64,000 bases of DNA from Bianquea renquensis (GTDB lineage Bacteria > Bacillota > Clostridia > Lachnospirales > Bianqueaceae): positions 124,001-188,000 of the forward strand of contig NZ_JACRSQ010000003.1 of NCBI RefSeq assembly GCF_014384895.1. Direction: 5' to 3'. Under the pieces are notes generated by a model. That model had not been told where the DNA came from. It made no database searches and saw only the letters and a program-made list of their open reading frames with translations. Positions 33,525 to 42,814 of the stretch are shown here, piece after piece (positions within the stretch are counted from its first letter, which is position 1; each line of letters begins with the position of its first letter). The position numbers were made by a program, and so were the translations under genes.

Positions 33525-34553
33525 CTAGGCTAATTCACCTTGCGGATAAACTTGATTGAACAGCTGCTCTCCGATTTCGGCCATTCTCGTGTCGTTCTCG
33601 GCGGAGGAGCCGCTGACGCCAAGCCCTCCTATCACCGCCCCTTCCCCCATGAGGGGGACGCCGCCGCCGAAAATGACGATCTTCCCGTCGTTGGTGTTTT
33701 GCAGGCCATACAGACTTCCTCCTGGCTTGCAGAGCTCTTCCAACTCCTTTGTCGGCATTTTGAGAGAGACCGCTGTAAATGCTTTATTGACTGCGATATC
33801 ATAGCTGGCGATGAAGGCGCCGTCCATAACGTGGACTGCTATGGGGCGGCCTGATGCGTCAGCCACCGCCATGACCAGCTTAAGGCCCTGGCGGAGCGCC
33901 TCCTCTTCCAGCTCCTCCAATAGCCGTTTTGCCTGTGCCAGTGACACTGACCGGCCGCGCTCCATCGCCACCGCCTCCTTATCCCTGTTCTGTGGCGGCC
34001 GTTTCTGAATACCGGCTGCCACCTGTCTGGCAATTCCCTCCCGAAAATCTAGATATCTTGCCATGGCATACACATAATCCGATAGCCGGTTCATATACCG
34101 CTGATGCACCGCCAAAGGCAGCCCTGCTTTTCCGAGAGAGCGCTCCGCTCTTCTTGCAATGGTCCTGGCCACGTCCAGATTTGCAGAGGCGACCGTTCCG
34201 CCGGGCAGCACAAATGTGTGAAGTTGGGAGAAACAAGGGGAATATTGATCGATTCTGGCCTCCATCGCTTCAATGGAAGCCGCCGTGATCCCATGGCCGG
34301 AGCGGGGCGCGCCCGCCAATTCTCCCATGAGGGTGATCAGTTCTCTCTGTAAGGTCTCGATCTGTTCCAGAAGATCCGACTCCCCAGGTGGCAGATTCGC
34401 TTTGGCCAATCCCAGCTGGCTCGTCAGCTCATCGAGATTCCCTAGAACCTCCAGCGTGCCGTGAGATTTGGGGACTCGCCGTCCATTTCCCAGGGACGTC
34501 TGGCCCCCATCCCCTCTTTTTGTATAGATGCTGGCATCCGCCACTTCATTCAC
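33525..34553 (-). CDS. pduO: PduO-type cob(I)alamin adenosyltransferase with C-terminal HbpS/GlcG domain
   Basis: 342 residues. The N-terminal domain (1-185) has the ATP-binding TKRGDGG motif near residue 11 and the GNLDELTSQLG and RRAERSL segments of PduO-type adenosyltransferases. It makes adenosylcobalamin for the diol dehydratase. The C-terminal part (about 205-340) is a GlcG/HbpS-like domain (GRSVSLAQAKRLLEELEEEA, GGGVPL), as in full-length PduO. It overlaps pduH by 8 nt. Confidence 0.96.
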   Translation of the reverse strand: MNEVADASIYTKRGDGGQTSLGNGRRVPKSHGTLEVLGNLDELTSQLGLAKANLPPGESDLLEQIETLQRELITLMGELAGAPRSGHGITAASIEAMEARIDQYSPCFSQLHTFVLPGGTVASANLDVARTIARRAERSLGKAGLPLAVHQRYMNRLSDYVYAMARYLDFREGIARQVAAGIQKRPPQNRDKEAVAMERGRSVSLAQAKRLLEELEEEALRQGLKLVMAVADASGRPIAVHVMDGAFIASYDIAVNKAFTAVSLKMPTKELEELCKPGGSLYGLQNTNDGKIVIFGGGVPLMGEGAVIGGLGVSGSSAENDTRMAEIGEQLFNQVYPQGELA

Positions 34554-34881
34554 CTGCCTTCAACGGAGTTCCTTTTACATACCGGGCCGCATCGGCCCCC
34601 AATTGGCGGGCTTGATCCCGGGTCTTGATTTCTATGTGGAGCAGAGGATTGAAGCGGTGCAAGGCCTCGACCCATATCATAGCCTGCCCGCCGTATACCC
34701 CCACGCCAACCCCCAACGGGGAAGCCCTCGAAGCGCCTTGGGCCAGAGCGCCGGCATCGCCGGTATCGGCCTGCGTGGCGCGCATCCACACGCCCTCTTC
34801 CTCCGCGCCCGCCTGCATTTCCTCGATCCAATCGGTTCGCGGGTCCCGGCTCCACACTTCGATGCTTGGCCGGTTACCCAT
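34546..34881 (-). CDS. pduH: Diol dehydratase reactivase small subunit
   Basis: 111 residues. PduH partners PduG to release damaged cobalamin from the dehydratase. The seen segments IEVWSRDP, EEGVWMR, ASPLGVGVGVYGG and HIEIKTRDQARQLGADAARYVKG match the family, which itself resembles the dehydratase medium subunit. It overlaps pduG by 8 nt and pduO by 8 nt, so the three are translationally coupled. Confidence 0.95.
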   Translation of the reverse strand: MGNRPSIEVWSRDPRTDWIEEMQAGAEEEGVWMRATQADTGDAGALAQGASRASPLGVGVGVYGGQAMIWVEALHRFNPLLHIEIKTRDQARQLGADAARYVKGTPLKAGE

Positions 34882-36697
34882 GGCGCGTCCCTCCGTCCGC
34901 GTAGGACATCACCAGCCCAGTGGCCACCGCATTCCGCGGCCCGCACGCTCCCCGTATATTTCCTCGTCCAGCTGTTATGCCGTACCTGGACAATTCCTGT
35001 AGAATCATAGCCGGAATTTCAAAATCCAGAGCGCAGCCGCCAACCATGACGATGCTCTTGATCTCTCGCAGATTCTCTGTGATTTCTCGCAGCGCTCGCA
35101 CTGCGTTGGTGACAAATATCTTTTTCTTGATGTCGCGGCGCACGGCGATGATCTTTTCCATGCCCGCCCTGGACTCCACCGGCAGATAGCCGTCTTCATC
35201 CAAAATGATGACTTTTCCATACAACTTAGGCGGTAAAGGTTCCTCGAAGAATCGCACCAACCCATCCTCCGTTCGGATATGGAACATACTTTCCACCTTT
35301 GCCAGAGGGTGAGTCTTGATCCTCTCCGCCAGCCCTCGGTTCTCTAACCCCAGCTCGCTGTCAATCAGGAGGGTCGCCAGTTGGCCTGCCCCCGCCAGGT
35401 GGATACTTTTTACAACCCCCTCCGGGCTCAGCAGCGCTGCGTCCGTTGACCCGCCGCCCATATCCAAAATAACCAATGGCAAGCCAGCTCCCGGTGTGGT
35501 CAGAGCGCCAAGGGAGGCCATAACAGCTTCTACACCGGCAACTTCCACATAAATGCCCGTCTCGCTGGAAAGTGCCTTCGCAACGTTTCGCATGGGTAGA
35601 GCGTCGGTCTTCACCATAGCGGCAATTCCCACGGCGTTTTCCATGCTGACTTCTCCTGCCAGTGCGCCTTCAACGCTGACGGGTATGGTTGTATCCACAG
35701 CCAGCACGTCCTTGACCGCAATACTGTGTTGGGATATACCCTCGCTGACATCCTTCATGGAGCGGATCATACCGTCGATCATGGCTCCCACATGGGTTCC
35801 CTCCTCACCGGTCACGCTGATGAGAGGTGCGACCTCCGAGAGCCGGGCCATAATCGCCTCCGCTCCGGCGTCTACCGGGATCTGAACCGTTCCCCGCTCC
35901 CCCACCGCAGTCAGTGCGCCGGCTTGAATCGTCTTTGCGCGGACTTCGCCGCCAGTTCGAATGACAACAGCCGAGCGATTGCCCATCAGACTCTTAGCGA
36001 TGGGGACTACACTCTTTGTCTCATCCGCGTTTAGGTGGAAAATGGAAGCCATTCCGTATGGATTGGACAGGGTTTGAATGGTCTGTCCATCCGGCGCCAC
36101 TTCAACAGCGCCCTTCTTTCCCTCCGGAATCTTCTCAATGGCTTTCACCTCATCCACAAATGGGATCTTCTCCTTCAGCCGGTTATAGATCAAAACCCCT
36201 TCATCCCGCTGGACGATTCCTCCCGCGATGGTATAGCCGGAAGCCGCCGCTTCATTGATCCGCTCCGCCGCCTCCTCGTAGGATAGGCTTTGGGGTATCA
36301 ACACCAGGTACGCTTCGCCCTTGGGCTTTTCCTGGAGTGTCTCCAGCCCCGCAGTGATTCCCACCGCTAGGCCGGCTCCCGCTGGCGTATCGGGATTGTG
36401 CCCGATCATGGCCGACTGCGTGATCACAGTCTCCGTAATGGTCTCCATGGCTGTATCGCCCATGACGGGCGCGGCCTCATTGATTCGAATCACCGCTATG
36501 TCCTGCACTTGGATTCCCGCCGCCTCCGCCGCTTGCTCCAGCGCAACCCGGACACCCTTCGCATTGGCCGGCGTCCCCTTCATTCCCGTGGTGGCAACCA
36601 TGGCTTCCGACAGAAATCGAAATCCATTGTCCGAGATTGCCCCGAGGCAAACTTCCGTCGTCGAGTTCCCGATATCAGCCCCCGCAATGATCTTCAT
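34874..36697 (-). CDS. pduG: Diol dehydratase reactivase large subunit
   Basis: 607 residues, close to the about 610 of characterised PduG. It is an ASKHA-fold ATPase chaperone (IAGADIGNSTTEV, LDMGGGSTDAALL) that swaps inactivated cobalamin out of the diol dehydratase. The start is ATG 36697 with GGGAGG. The frame stays open eight codons further upstream, but without a site. It follows pduE by 33 nt. Confidence 0.97.
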   Translation of the reverse strand: MKIIAGADIGNSTTEVCLGAISDNGFRFLSEAMVATTGMKGTPANAKGVRVALEQAAEAAGIQVQDIAVIRINEAAPVMGDTAMETITETVITQSAMIGHNPDTPAGAGLAVGITAGLETLQEKPKGEAYLVLIPQSLSYEEAAERINEAAASGYTIAGGIVQRDEGVLIYNRLKEKIPFVDEVKAIEKIPEGKKGAVEVAPDGQTIQTLSNPYGMASIFHLNADETKSVVPIAKSLMGNRSAVVIRTGGEVRAKTIQAGALTAVGERGTVQIPVDAGAEAIMARLSEVAPLISVTGEEGTHVGAMIDGMIRSMKDVSEGISQHSIAVKDVLAVDTTIPVSVEGALAGEVSMENAVGIAAMVKTDALPMRNVAKALSSETGIYVEVAGVEAVMASLGALTTPGAGLPLVILDMGGGSTDAALLSPEGVVKSIHLAGAGQLATLLIDSELGLENRGLAERIKTHPLAKVESMFHIRTEDGLVRFFEEPLPPKLYGKVIILDEDGYLPVESRAGMEKIIAVRRDIKKKIFVTNAVRALREITENLREIKSIVMVGGCALDFEIPAMILQELSRYGITAGRGNIRGACGPRNAVATGLVMSYADGGTRHG

Positions 36698-36730
36698 CGC
36701 ATCCTCCCAATAAGCAGCCATCGCTGGTCT

Positions 36731-37114
36731 TCAGCAATTCGTGTCTCTCAGCACACCGCGCCGTTCATACACCGACGCCGCCTGCCGGATAAGCTTGGCG
36801 CACTCCACGGCTTGATACTCATTCTCCAATCGCGATGCATACTCCAATAATTCTTGCTTTGTGGACCGGTTGGGACGAAGCTTATCATAGATCTCCAATA
36901 ACAGGGCATCCTCCATGTCCACCATCTCTCCGGCCCTTACAAAATTCTGTTCCATCTGCACACGGCCATGCTCCCTGGCCACTTTGCCCTGATAATGCAG
37001 CTGTTCCTTGCTAATCTTGATATCTTCCGGTGTGATATCACCGCTTAAAACCCTCTCCATGGTGATATCCTGTAGCGTCTTCCCTGTCTTTGACCGCACC
37101 ACTCTGTCCGCCAT
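36731..37114 (-). CDS. pduE: Propanediol/glycerol dehydratase small subunit
   Basis: 127 residues. SKTGKTLQDITMERVLSGDI, the RPNRSTKQELL block and AKLIRQAASVYERRG are typical of gamma subunits of B12 diol/glycerol dehydratases. The start is ATG 37114 after AAAGGAGG. It lies 14 nt after pduD. Confidence 0.96.
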   Translation of the reverse strand: MADRVVRSKTGKTLQDITMERVLSGDITPEDIKISKEQLHYQGKVAREHGRVQMEQNFVRAGEMVDMEDALLLEIYDKLRPNRSTKQELLEYASRLENEYQAVECAKLIRQAASVYERRGVLRDTNC

Positions 37115-37128
37115 CGCCCAACCTCCTT

Positions 37129-37782
37129 TCAATGGGTATCCATGAGCTCGATCTCCATGGTTGGTGCCCTTCTGTCCACCAGTTCTGTCTCGCGGGTGTG
37201 CATCAGCGCCGCTTTCACCTGGTACCTGGCGCGTATGTTGGGATCATTTTTCGTCGTGAGAGGCGTCACATTCAGCCCTTTAGCGTATCGGGCGGCATTC
37301 TTTCCAATGTCCCGGTACATGGATATGTCAATCAGAGGCGCCTGGGGATACAGCTCAATATTGGTCAGGGGGTATAAGTCACGCTGATGGATCAGAGCGG
37401 TCCCCTTGGACTGTAAGCCGATGGAAAAACCTGAGCCGCTCAATGCCGCACCGGCCTTGCCAATAAATGCTACATCCGAGGTTTTGTATACCTTCACGAT
37501 GCGCGAGCGCATTCCCTCTTCCTCAATGCCCGCTTGGATTTCCTGGAGGACCTTCCGATGATCCAGTCCACCGATGGTCCGCCTGATCACCGTCCCATAG
37601 GCCGGCCCCAGCGCGATCACCACTTCCTTGACGTCGGTACCCCTTTTGGCTTCCCCGATCTCACGCAGAAATGGGTCTGTTCCCTCCGCCCGCTCTCCGG
37701 AATCTTGCGCTTGCTGCCTGCCCCGGAGTTCTTCCAAAACGATTCGGACGACCTGTTCAATGATTTCTTGTTCCAATGCCAT
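37129..37782 (-). CDS. pduD: Propanediol/glycerol dehydratase medium subunit
   Basis: 217 residues. An N-terminal helix (EQEIIEQVVRIVLEEL) is the targeting tag that carries the dehydratase into the microcompartment. The cobalamin-contacting body follows (EVVIALGPAYGTVIRRTIGGLDH, FIGKAGAALSGSGFSIGLQSKGT). The gene sits 9 nt after pduC. The tagged form agrees with Pdu-type rather than cytosolic glycerol dehydratase. Confidence 0.96.
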   Translation of the reverse strand: MALEQEIIEQVVRIVLEELRGRQQAQDSGERAEGTDPFLREIGEAKRGTDVKEVVIALGPAYGTVIRRTIGGLDHRKVLQEIQAGIEEEGMRSRIVKVYKTSDVAFIGKAGAALSGSGFSIGLQSKGTALIHQRDLYPLTNIELYPQAPLIDISMYRDIGKNAARYAKGLNVTPLTTKNDPNIRARYQVKAALMHTRETELVDRRAPTMEIELMDTH

Positions 37783-37791
37783 CCCCCCTTC

Positions 37792-39456
37792 TCATAATTC
37801 ATCCACTTCGATGATGTGGGGAATGTTTTTTATTTCTTCCCAGCGCTTTCCAGAAACCCGATATCCCGTACCGGGCCCCTTATAATCGTTGGGCTCTGTA
37901 ATCGCTGATATAACTTCAAATTGATCGGTGAGTATAGCGGAGGTATGCATGTAATCGCCTGTGATGCGCTGCTTCAGCATGGACAGCACGCTGCTGGCTA
38001 TGTCGGCAAACCCTGTATGGTACAACGCCTTCACCACGTCAAGTCCTGTGATTTGGCGTTTGAGCATATCCTGGCAGGATGCAATATCCGCCGCTCGGTC
38101 CCGCGGCAGGATCTCATCGCTTCCATTTGCGTAGGCCACCGCTTCAACCTCTTCCTCCGAAACCTCTGCTAAATCTAGATATCGCAATACCGCCGCTACA
38201 GCCCTGCCCGCCTTTCGCCGGACCTCAATGACATCCTCTTCCTTGACCGGCCGAAGGCCTCCATCCACCATCATATCCCGCTGGAGTATGTTGTAGATAT
38301 CATAGTCAAGGGCGTCAAAATTCGATCCAGCAAACATATTGTCATAATTGGGCTCTCCTGCGTATCCCGAGAAGATAAAATCCGTCCCAGGCAAAAATTG
38401 CAGCATGGTTCTCGCCGTTCTTCGCATGTCGGAGTGGCTAAAGCTTTGATCATTGGAGGAAGCGACTTCCAGATCCAGCATGGCGGCCACTAGGTTTTCC
38501 CCCAACACTTCCCGGATTCCCGAGGGCACGGAGGCAGGTATGCCGATGCAGCTGACAGATCCATTTTGAAGTCCCTGAACGCCTGCGCCTTTTGTAATCA
38601 TGATGCAGCGGACTTCCAGGTACAGCATGGACTTGCCCTCGGCGTTCCCCATCAAGACCTCTGATCCGGAGCCGGATGTAAACCGCATCTTCAACCCCCG
38701 GGATGCATAGGCGGATGCTAAAAATGCTTTGGAGTACGGCGTATCATCTCCATCGACAAATACGCTCTCTGTTCCATAGACGGAAATCGTCTCAGCATAG
38801 GTGGTCAGTCCCCGTATGCCGAGATCAAGCTCCACCGCTTCCTCTGCGGAACACTGGGTCAAGACTCCTGGCCGGCCAGCCTGCGATCCGATAAAAAGCG
38901 CCAGCGCGTTAAAGGGCGCATACCGCGCCACTGCCATGGTCGTCTCTTCCTCCGCAAAGCCGCGAAGCGCTCCCTCCGCAGCATCTGCCGCAATCTGAAG
39001 CGGATTGTCCTCTTTATTGGTGATATGGGCCTGATTAGCCGGGACTCGCCTCGCACGCATCTTCTGCATCGCCATCATCATTTCAACGACGTTCAGATGC
39101 CCGATCACTTCCGTGATTTTTGCCGCTGTCAAGCCGCTGACGATCTTGACAATAACGCTTCTATCCACATGGATGTCCACCAACATGCGGGCGATCTCCA
39201 AGGAGTCCATCGCCATCATGTCCTCTGTCCGAGTCACGTCGATGGCGTAATCCGCTATAAACTCATCGATGAAATCGAAGTCCTCCCGCCGCTTGCCATC
39301 CATCTCCACAATCCGGCCATCCTGTACCTTGACGGACGGGGCTGGATCATAGGGGCTATGCATGGCTACAAAGCCTTTTTCAGGCCATTCCCGGATGTAC
39401 CCATCTTGATTCTCCGGTCGCTGGTCCAAAAGCTCAAAACGTTTGGAGCGTTTCAT
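37792..39456 (-). CDS. pduC: B12-dependent propanediol dehydratase large subunit
   Basis: 554 residues, the same length as known PduC. It dehydrates 1,2-propanediol to propionaldehyde by a radical mechanism with adenosylcobalamin. Conserved blocks include MKRSKRFELL, VVEMMMAMQKMRARR, QCSAEEAVELDLG, YAETISVYGTE, ASSNDQSFSHSDMRRTAR and RWEEIKNIP. The start is ATG 39456, since GGAGG is 5 nt upstream; the ATG four codons earlier has no site. Substrate choice between 1,2-propanediol and glycerol is not decided by sequence reading alone, but the aldolase and rhamnulokinase neighbours favour propanediol. Confidence 0.97.
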   Translation of the reverse strand: MKRSKRFELLDQRPENQDGYIREWPEKGFVAMHSPYDPAPSVKVQDGRIVEMDGKRREDFDFIDEFIADYAIDVTRTEDMMAMDSLEIARMLVDIHVDRSVIVKIVSGLTAAKITEVIGHLNVVEMMMAMQKMRARRVPANQAHITNKEDNPLQIAADAAEGALRGFAEEETTMAVARYAPFNALALFIGSQAGRPGVLTQCSAEEAVELDLGIRGLTTYAETISVYGTESVFVDGDDTPYSKAFLASAYASRGLKMRFTSGSGSEVLMGNAEGKSMLYLEVRCIMITKGAGVQGLQNGSVSCIGIPASVPSGIREVLGENLVAAMLDLEVASSNDQSFSHSDMRRTARTMLQFLPGTDFIFSGYAGEPNYDNMFAGSNFDALDYDIYNILQRDMMVDGGLRPVKEEDVIEVRRKAGRAVAAVLRYLDLAEVSEEEVEAVAYANGSDEILPRDRAADIASCQDMLKRQITGLDVVKALYHTGFADIASSVLSMLKQRITGDYMHTSAILTDQFEVISAITEPNDYKGPGTGYRVSGKRWEEIKNIPHIIEVDEL

Positions 39457-39498
39457 CTGTCCCTCCATTCTGCTGCTCGAAACAGCATCGACTGGATC

Positions 39499-40317
39499 TT
39501 ACTTCTGATATTCTGCCAAAATCCGCTTCGTGATCTCCGCTACCAGGTCATCTGTAGGTGCCGTGGCGGAGGACTTTTCCCCGGAACCACAGCTGCAGCT
39601 GCCGCCGGCGCTGTGGCATCCCTTACAGGGGCCATTCAGGCTCGCGCAGAGCTCCGCCGGATGTTTTCCCGATAGCCCCATCTTTCTGCGGATCTCATAC
39701 AATTTTTGAACTTGTTCATCGTTCAGCTCCTGGGGACCGCCCAACTGCTTTGAAATGTACATAAGCTTTGCATAGAATTCCAGAGATTCCATTTTAAAAT
39801 ATGCATTGAGGAGAGAGTCGCTGTAGCTGAGGGCGCCATGGTTTTCCAACAGAACCGCATCATAGTGCTGCAAATATTTCTCGACTGCGTCCGGGATTTC
39901 ATCGGTGGACGGAGTCCCGTACTCTGCAATCGGCACGCATCCAAGGCTGATGACAGCTTCCGGCATAATCGGCTCGGTCAGCGGAATCCCCGCGATGGCA
40001 AAACTGGTGGCATAGGGGGGATGCGCGTGCACGACGGATTTTACATCCGGGCGCAGCTTATAGACGCGAAGATGCATTTTGATCTCTGATGAAGGTCTGT
40101 AGGGGCCGTTGGCGGACAATACTTTCCCTTCCCCGTCCACCTTGCAGATCATATCCAGTGTCATGAACCCTTTGGATACCCCGGTGGGGGTACACAAAAA
40201 TTCGTTGTCCGAAATCTTGACGCTGATGTTTCCATCATTGGCAGCGACAAATCCATTCTGATAAATGCGGCGGCCAATATCGAGAATCTGTTTCTTAACT
40301 TCGTATTCTCCTGTCAT
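39499..40317 (-). CDS. Class II L-fuculose/L-rhamnulose-1-phosphate aldolase with C-terminal encapsulation peptide
   Basis: 272 residues. Class II aldolase core with catalytic Glu78 (PSSEIKMHL) and zinc ligands H97, H99 (VVHAHPPYA) and H160 (LLENHGALS). It splits the sugar-1-phosphate into DHAP and L-lactaldehyde. After about residue 225 a Cys/Gly/Ser-rich linker (CKGCHSAGGSCSCGSG) leads to a terminal amphipathic helix (DDLVAEITKRILAEYQK), a typical encapsulation peptide. The aldolase itself therefore probably works inside the compartment. The start is ATG 40317 after AGGAGG. It is the first gene after the operon promoter. Rhamnulose is favoured by the kinase gene. Confidence 0.93.
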   Translation of the reverse strand: MTGEYEVKKQILDIGRRIYQNGFVAANDGNISVKISDNEFLCTPTGVSKGFMTLDMICKVDGEGKVLSANGPYRPSSEIKMHLRVYKLRPDVKSVVHAHPPYATSFAIAGIPLTEPIMPEAVISLGCVPIAEYGTPSTDEIPDAVEKYLQHYDAVLLENHGALSYSDSLLNAYFKMESLEFYAKLMYISKQLGGPQELNDEQVQKLYEIRRKMGLSGKHPAELCASLNGPCKGCHSAGGSCSCGSGEKSSATAPTDDLVAEITKRILAEYQK

Positions 40318-40408
40318 CGTTAAACCTCCTAAAAAATTCGCAAGCACAGATTTTGTTTTTTGTTGGACTCAAATGTTCGTTTTCTTTGATTTATCTGTGT
40401 TTGTCTTT

Positions 40409-40437
40409 ATTCTATCAAAAAACAAAGATAAAGTCAA
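40409..40437 (-). promoter_or_regulatory. Promoter of the microcompartment operon
   Basis: TTGACT (40432-40437), 17-nt spacer, TAGAAT (40409-40414) on the minus strand, giving a leader of about 85 nt. Several A/T-rich repeats of the TTTGT(C/T)TTT kind surround it and could bind the DeoR protein, although no clear operator is defined. Confidence 0.75.
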
Positions 40438-40483
40438 GTTAATTCCAATTAAATCTTCGCGTCTGTCTGTTCTATGTGCAAAC

Positions 40484-41248
40484 CTAGGCATAGATGACGC
40501 GAACGTTCTGTCTTTTCAGCTGCTCCTCCGATTCGGGAGGCAATTGGCGGTCTGTGACAAGGATGTCGATCTGCCTAGCTTCCATGGTTTTTGTAAAGGA
40601 CTTTCGGTTAAATTTCGTATAATCGGCTGCCAATATCAAAAGCTCCGCGTTATCCCGCATTTTCTTCTTGATCTCCGCCTCCCCCTCATGGGGTTCAAAG
40701 GTTCCCAGCGCTGGGTCCATCCCCTTGCAGCTGATGATCGCTTTGTTGACAAAATAGTGATCCAGCATATCCGACGTCCGTTTGCCCACCAGGGACAAAC
40801 TGGTGGGGCGCAAGGTTCCGCCAGCGACGATAACCTCGATATCCCCTCCATTTCCCGCAATCTCAACGGGGATCCGGATGGAATTTGTGATCAGTGTCAC
40901 CCGGCTCTTCTCCTTCAGATGCCTTGCAACAAAGAGAGCCGTCGTGCTGGAGTCCAACATGATGGTGTCCCCATTCTCTATGAGCTCCGCCACCTTCTTG
41001 GCAATCCGGTTTTTCCCTTCCGGATTGCGGCCCTCTCGGATGTTGATGGAGAGATCTGCGCTGGTTCCCTTGTTCAGAACAGCCCCGCCGTACGTCCTGG
41101 TGATATGTCCTTCCGCCTCTAATTTTTCAAGATCGCGCCGGATTGTCTCCTCCGTAACCTTGAATTCAACGCTGAGCTCTGGAACTTTTACGCTCCCCTC
41201 CTGCTGAATCCGGTCCAGAATCTCTCCCCGCCGGTCAATAGCCAACAT
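40484..41248 (-). CDS. DeoR-family regulator of the rhamnose/microcompartment locus
   Basis: 254 residues. The N-terminal helix-turn-helix (RRGEILDRIQQEGSVKVPELS, VTEETIRRDLEKLEAEGHITRTYGGA) is followed by the DeoR-type sugar-phosphate sensor domain (DTIMLDSSTTALFVARHL, TLITNSI, VIVAGG, GLD-like SCKGMD). It lies between the rhamnulokinase gene (13 nt gap) and the microcompartment operon. DeoR-type RhaR proteins are known to control rhamnose genes in Firmicutes. A phosphorylated sugar is the likely inducer. Confidence 0.93.
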   Translation of the reverse strand: MLAIDRRGEILDRIQQEGSVKVPELSVEFKVTEETIRRDLEKLEAEGHITRTYGGAVLNKGTSADLSINIREGRNPEGKNRIAKKVAELIENGDTIMLDSSTTALFVARHLKEKSRVTLITNSIRIPVEIAGNGGDIEVIVAGGTLRPTSLSLVGKRTSDMLDHYFVNKAIISCKGMDPALGTFEPHEGEAEIKKKMRDNAELLILAADYTKFNRKSFTKTMEARQIDILVTDRQLPPESEEQLKRQNVRVIYA

Positions 41249-41261
41249 AATCCCATCCACC

Positions 41262-42680
41262 TCAATTAAACGTTTCAATGGGGAATGAACGTTTGATAAT
41301 CTCGCGCCCTTCGGCGACGTCCTTCAACTGCCCCAACGCTTTCATCTGCATCAGAACATTTCCTAAAACCGCGGCTTCCACCGGACCGACTTTGACGGCC
41401 TTGCCCGTTGAGGCAGCTGTCATGGCACAGAGCAGGCGATCTTTGGTTCCTCCACCTACGATGTTGATGACATCGACGGTTTTCCCCGTAATCTCCTCTA
41501 TGTCCACTACATTCTGCCGGTACTTTTCCGCCAGCCCATTGTAGACCGCCAGCGCGATCTCTCCAATGGTCTCCGGACGCCCCTGTCCCTGTTCCTCACA
41601 GTAATTCTGGACTTCCTTCACCATATTCATGGGCGCCATGAACCTCGCATCATCCGGATCAATGATAAAATGCCGGCGCTCCGCGCTCCGCGCTTCATTT
41701 TCAATGAGCATGTAGCTCACATCGGGCTGCTTCTCCTCCCATTTCTTTTTCAGATTCTGAATGATCCACAAGCCAGAAATATTTTTTAGGAAGCGGATTG
41801 TTCCCTCCACTCCGCCCTCGTTTGTAAAATTATATTGGAGGGATTTCTCGGTAATGATCGGTTCCCTGACTTCCATTCCCATCAACGACCATGTCCCGCT
41901 GCTGATAAACACACTGTTCTCTGATTCCAGCGGCGCAGCGCACACGGCGGAGGCGGTGTCATGACAGCCAACTGCGATCACAGGAACTTTTTTCATTCCG
42001 GTTTCTTCCACAATCTCATCCGTCAGTTCGCCCAACACAGTCCCTGGTTCGACAATTTCTGGCAAGATTTCCCGGGAAATGCCAATCTTCTCCAGCAAAG
42101 CATCCGACCAATTTCTTGTCCTGGCATCCAACATCTGCGAGGTCGAGGCGATACTGTACTCACATGCTTTGCGCCCAGTCAGGAAATAAGCGAACAAATC
42201 TGGCATAAAAAGGAATGTTTTCGCACAATCCAGTATGTAATGCCGATGCTGAACATCGTAGTATACTTGGTAGGCCGTGTTAAAATCCATCTTCTGAAGG
42301 CCCGCGATCTCATAGAACTCCTTAAATGGATGTACCACATCCATCTCATCCATCGCTTTGGCGTTCTTAGGATCTCGGTAACAGAATGGATTCGAGATCA
42401 GGCGTCCATCCTCATCCAGGTATCCATAATCCACACCCCACGTGTCAATTCCGATTCCCGCAATCTCCACATCCAAAGAAGCTGCCTTTTTCAACCCCAT
42501 CTTCATCTCGTGAAACAATCTCGGAAAATCCCAGTAAAAATGCCCATTCATCCAAACCGGTTCATTCGGAAATCGATAGATCTCCTCCAAATCGATGGTA
42601 TGGCCGTCATAGCAGCAGAGCATCAGCCGGCCTGATGAAGCTCCATAGTCAAATGCAAGATACGCTGTCTTCGTACTCAT
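41262..42680 (-). CDS. rhaB: Rhamnulokinase
   Basis: 472 residues of the FGGY carbohydrate kinase family. The N-terminus YLAFDYGASSGRLMLC, the block GIGIDTWGVDYGYLDEDG and the C-terminal INIVGGGTKDRLLC are those of L-rhamnulokinase. It phosphorylates L-rhamnulose at C1 to feed the aldolase. The start is ATG 42680 with GGAGG 10 nt upstream. A good promoter with an adjacent palindrome lies upstream. No rhamnose isomerase or permease gene is present in the window. Confidence 0.92.
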   Translation of the reverse strand: MSTKTAYLAFDYGASSGRLMLCCYDGHTIDLEEIYRFPNEPVWMNGHFYWDFPRLFHEMKMGLKKAASLDVEIAGIGIDTWGVDYGYLDEDGRLISNPFCYRDPKNAKAMDEMDVVHPFKEFYEIAGLQKMDFNTAYQVYYDVQHRHYILDCAKTFLFMPDLFAYFLTGRKACEYSIASTSQMLDARTRNWSDALLEKIGISREILPEIVEPGTVLGELTDEIVEETGMKKVPVIAVGCHDTASAVCAAPLESENSVFISSGTWSLMGMEVREPIITEKSLQYNFTNEGGVEGTIRFLKNISGLWIIQNLKKKWEEKQPDVSYMLIENEARSAERRHFIIDPDDARFMAPMNMVKEVQNYCEEQGQGRPETIGEIALAVYNGLAEKYRQNVVDIEEITGKTVDVINIVGGGTKDRLLCAMTAASTGKAVKVGPVEAAVLGNVLMQMKALGQLKDVAEGREIIKRSFPIETFN

Positions 42681-42731
42681 AGCCCGATTACCTCCAGCAT
42701 TATGTTGTTTTTCTTTGTTTCTTGTTGATTT

Positions 42732-42760
42732 AGTATACCATGAAATCCATGGACTGTAAA
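42732..42760 (-). promoter_or_regulatory. Promoter of rhaB-deoR
   Basis: TTTACA (42755-42760), 17-nt spacer, TATACT (42732-42737) with a TGG extension, on the minus strand. Confidence 0.82.
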
Positions 42761-42777
42761 GAGTTTCACCGAAACTC
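42761..42777. promoter_or_regulatory. Palindrome abutting the rhaB -35 box
   Basis: GAGTTTC-ACC-GAAACTC, perfect 7-bp arms directly upstream of the -35. It is a candidate operator for the DeoR protein or another sugar regulator. Confidence 0.5.
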
Positions 42778-42814
42778 CCAGAAAACAACTGGATGTTGCA
42801 CGGGGAATGTTTAT

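Noticed and set aside
40318..40483. Cobalamin riboswitch in front of the B12-dependent operon
   Set aside because: The leader is only about 85 nt, and I see no B12-box-like conserved sequence or the required long structured domain.
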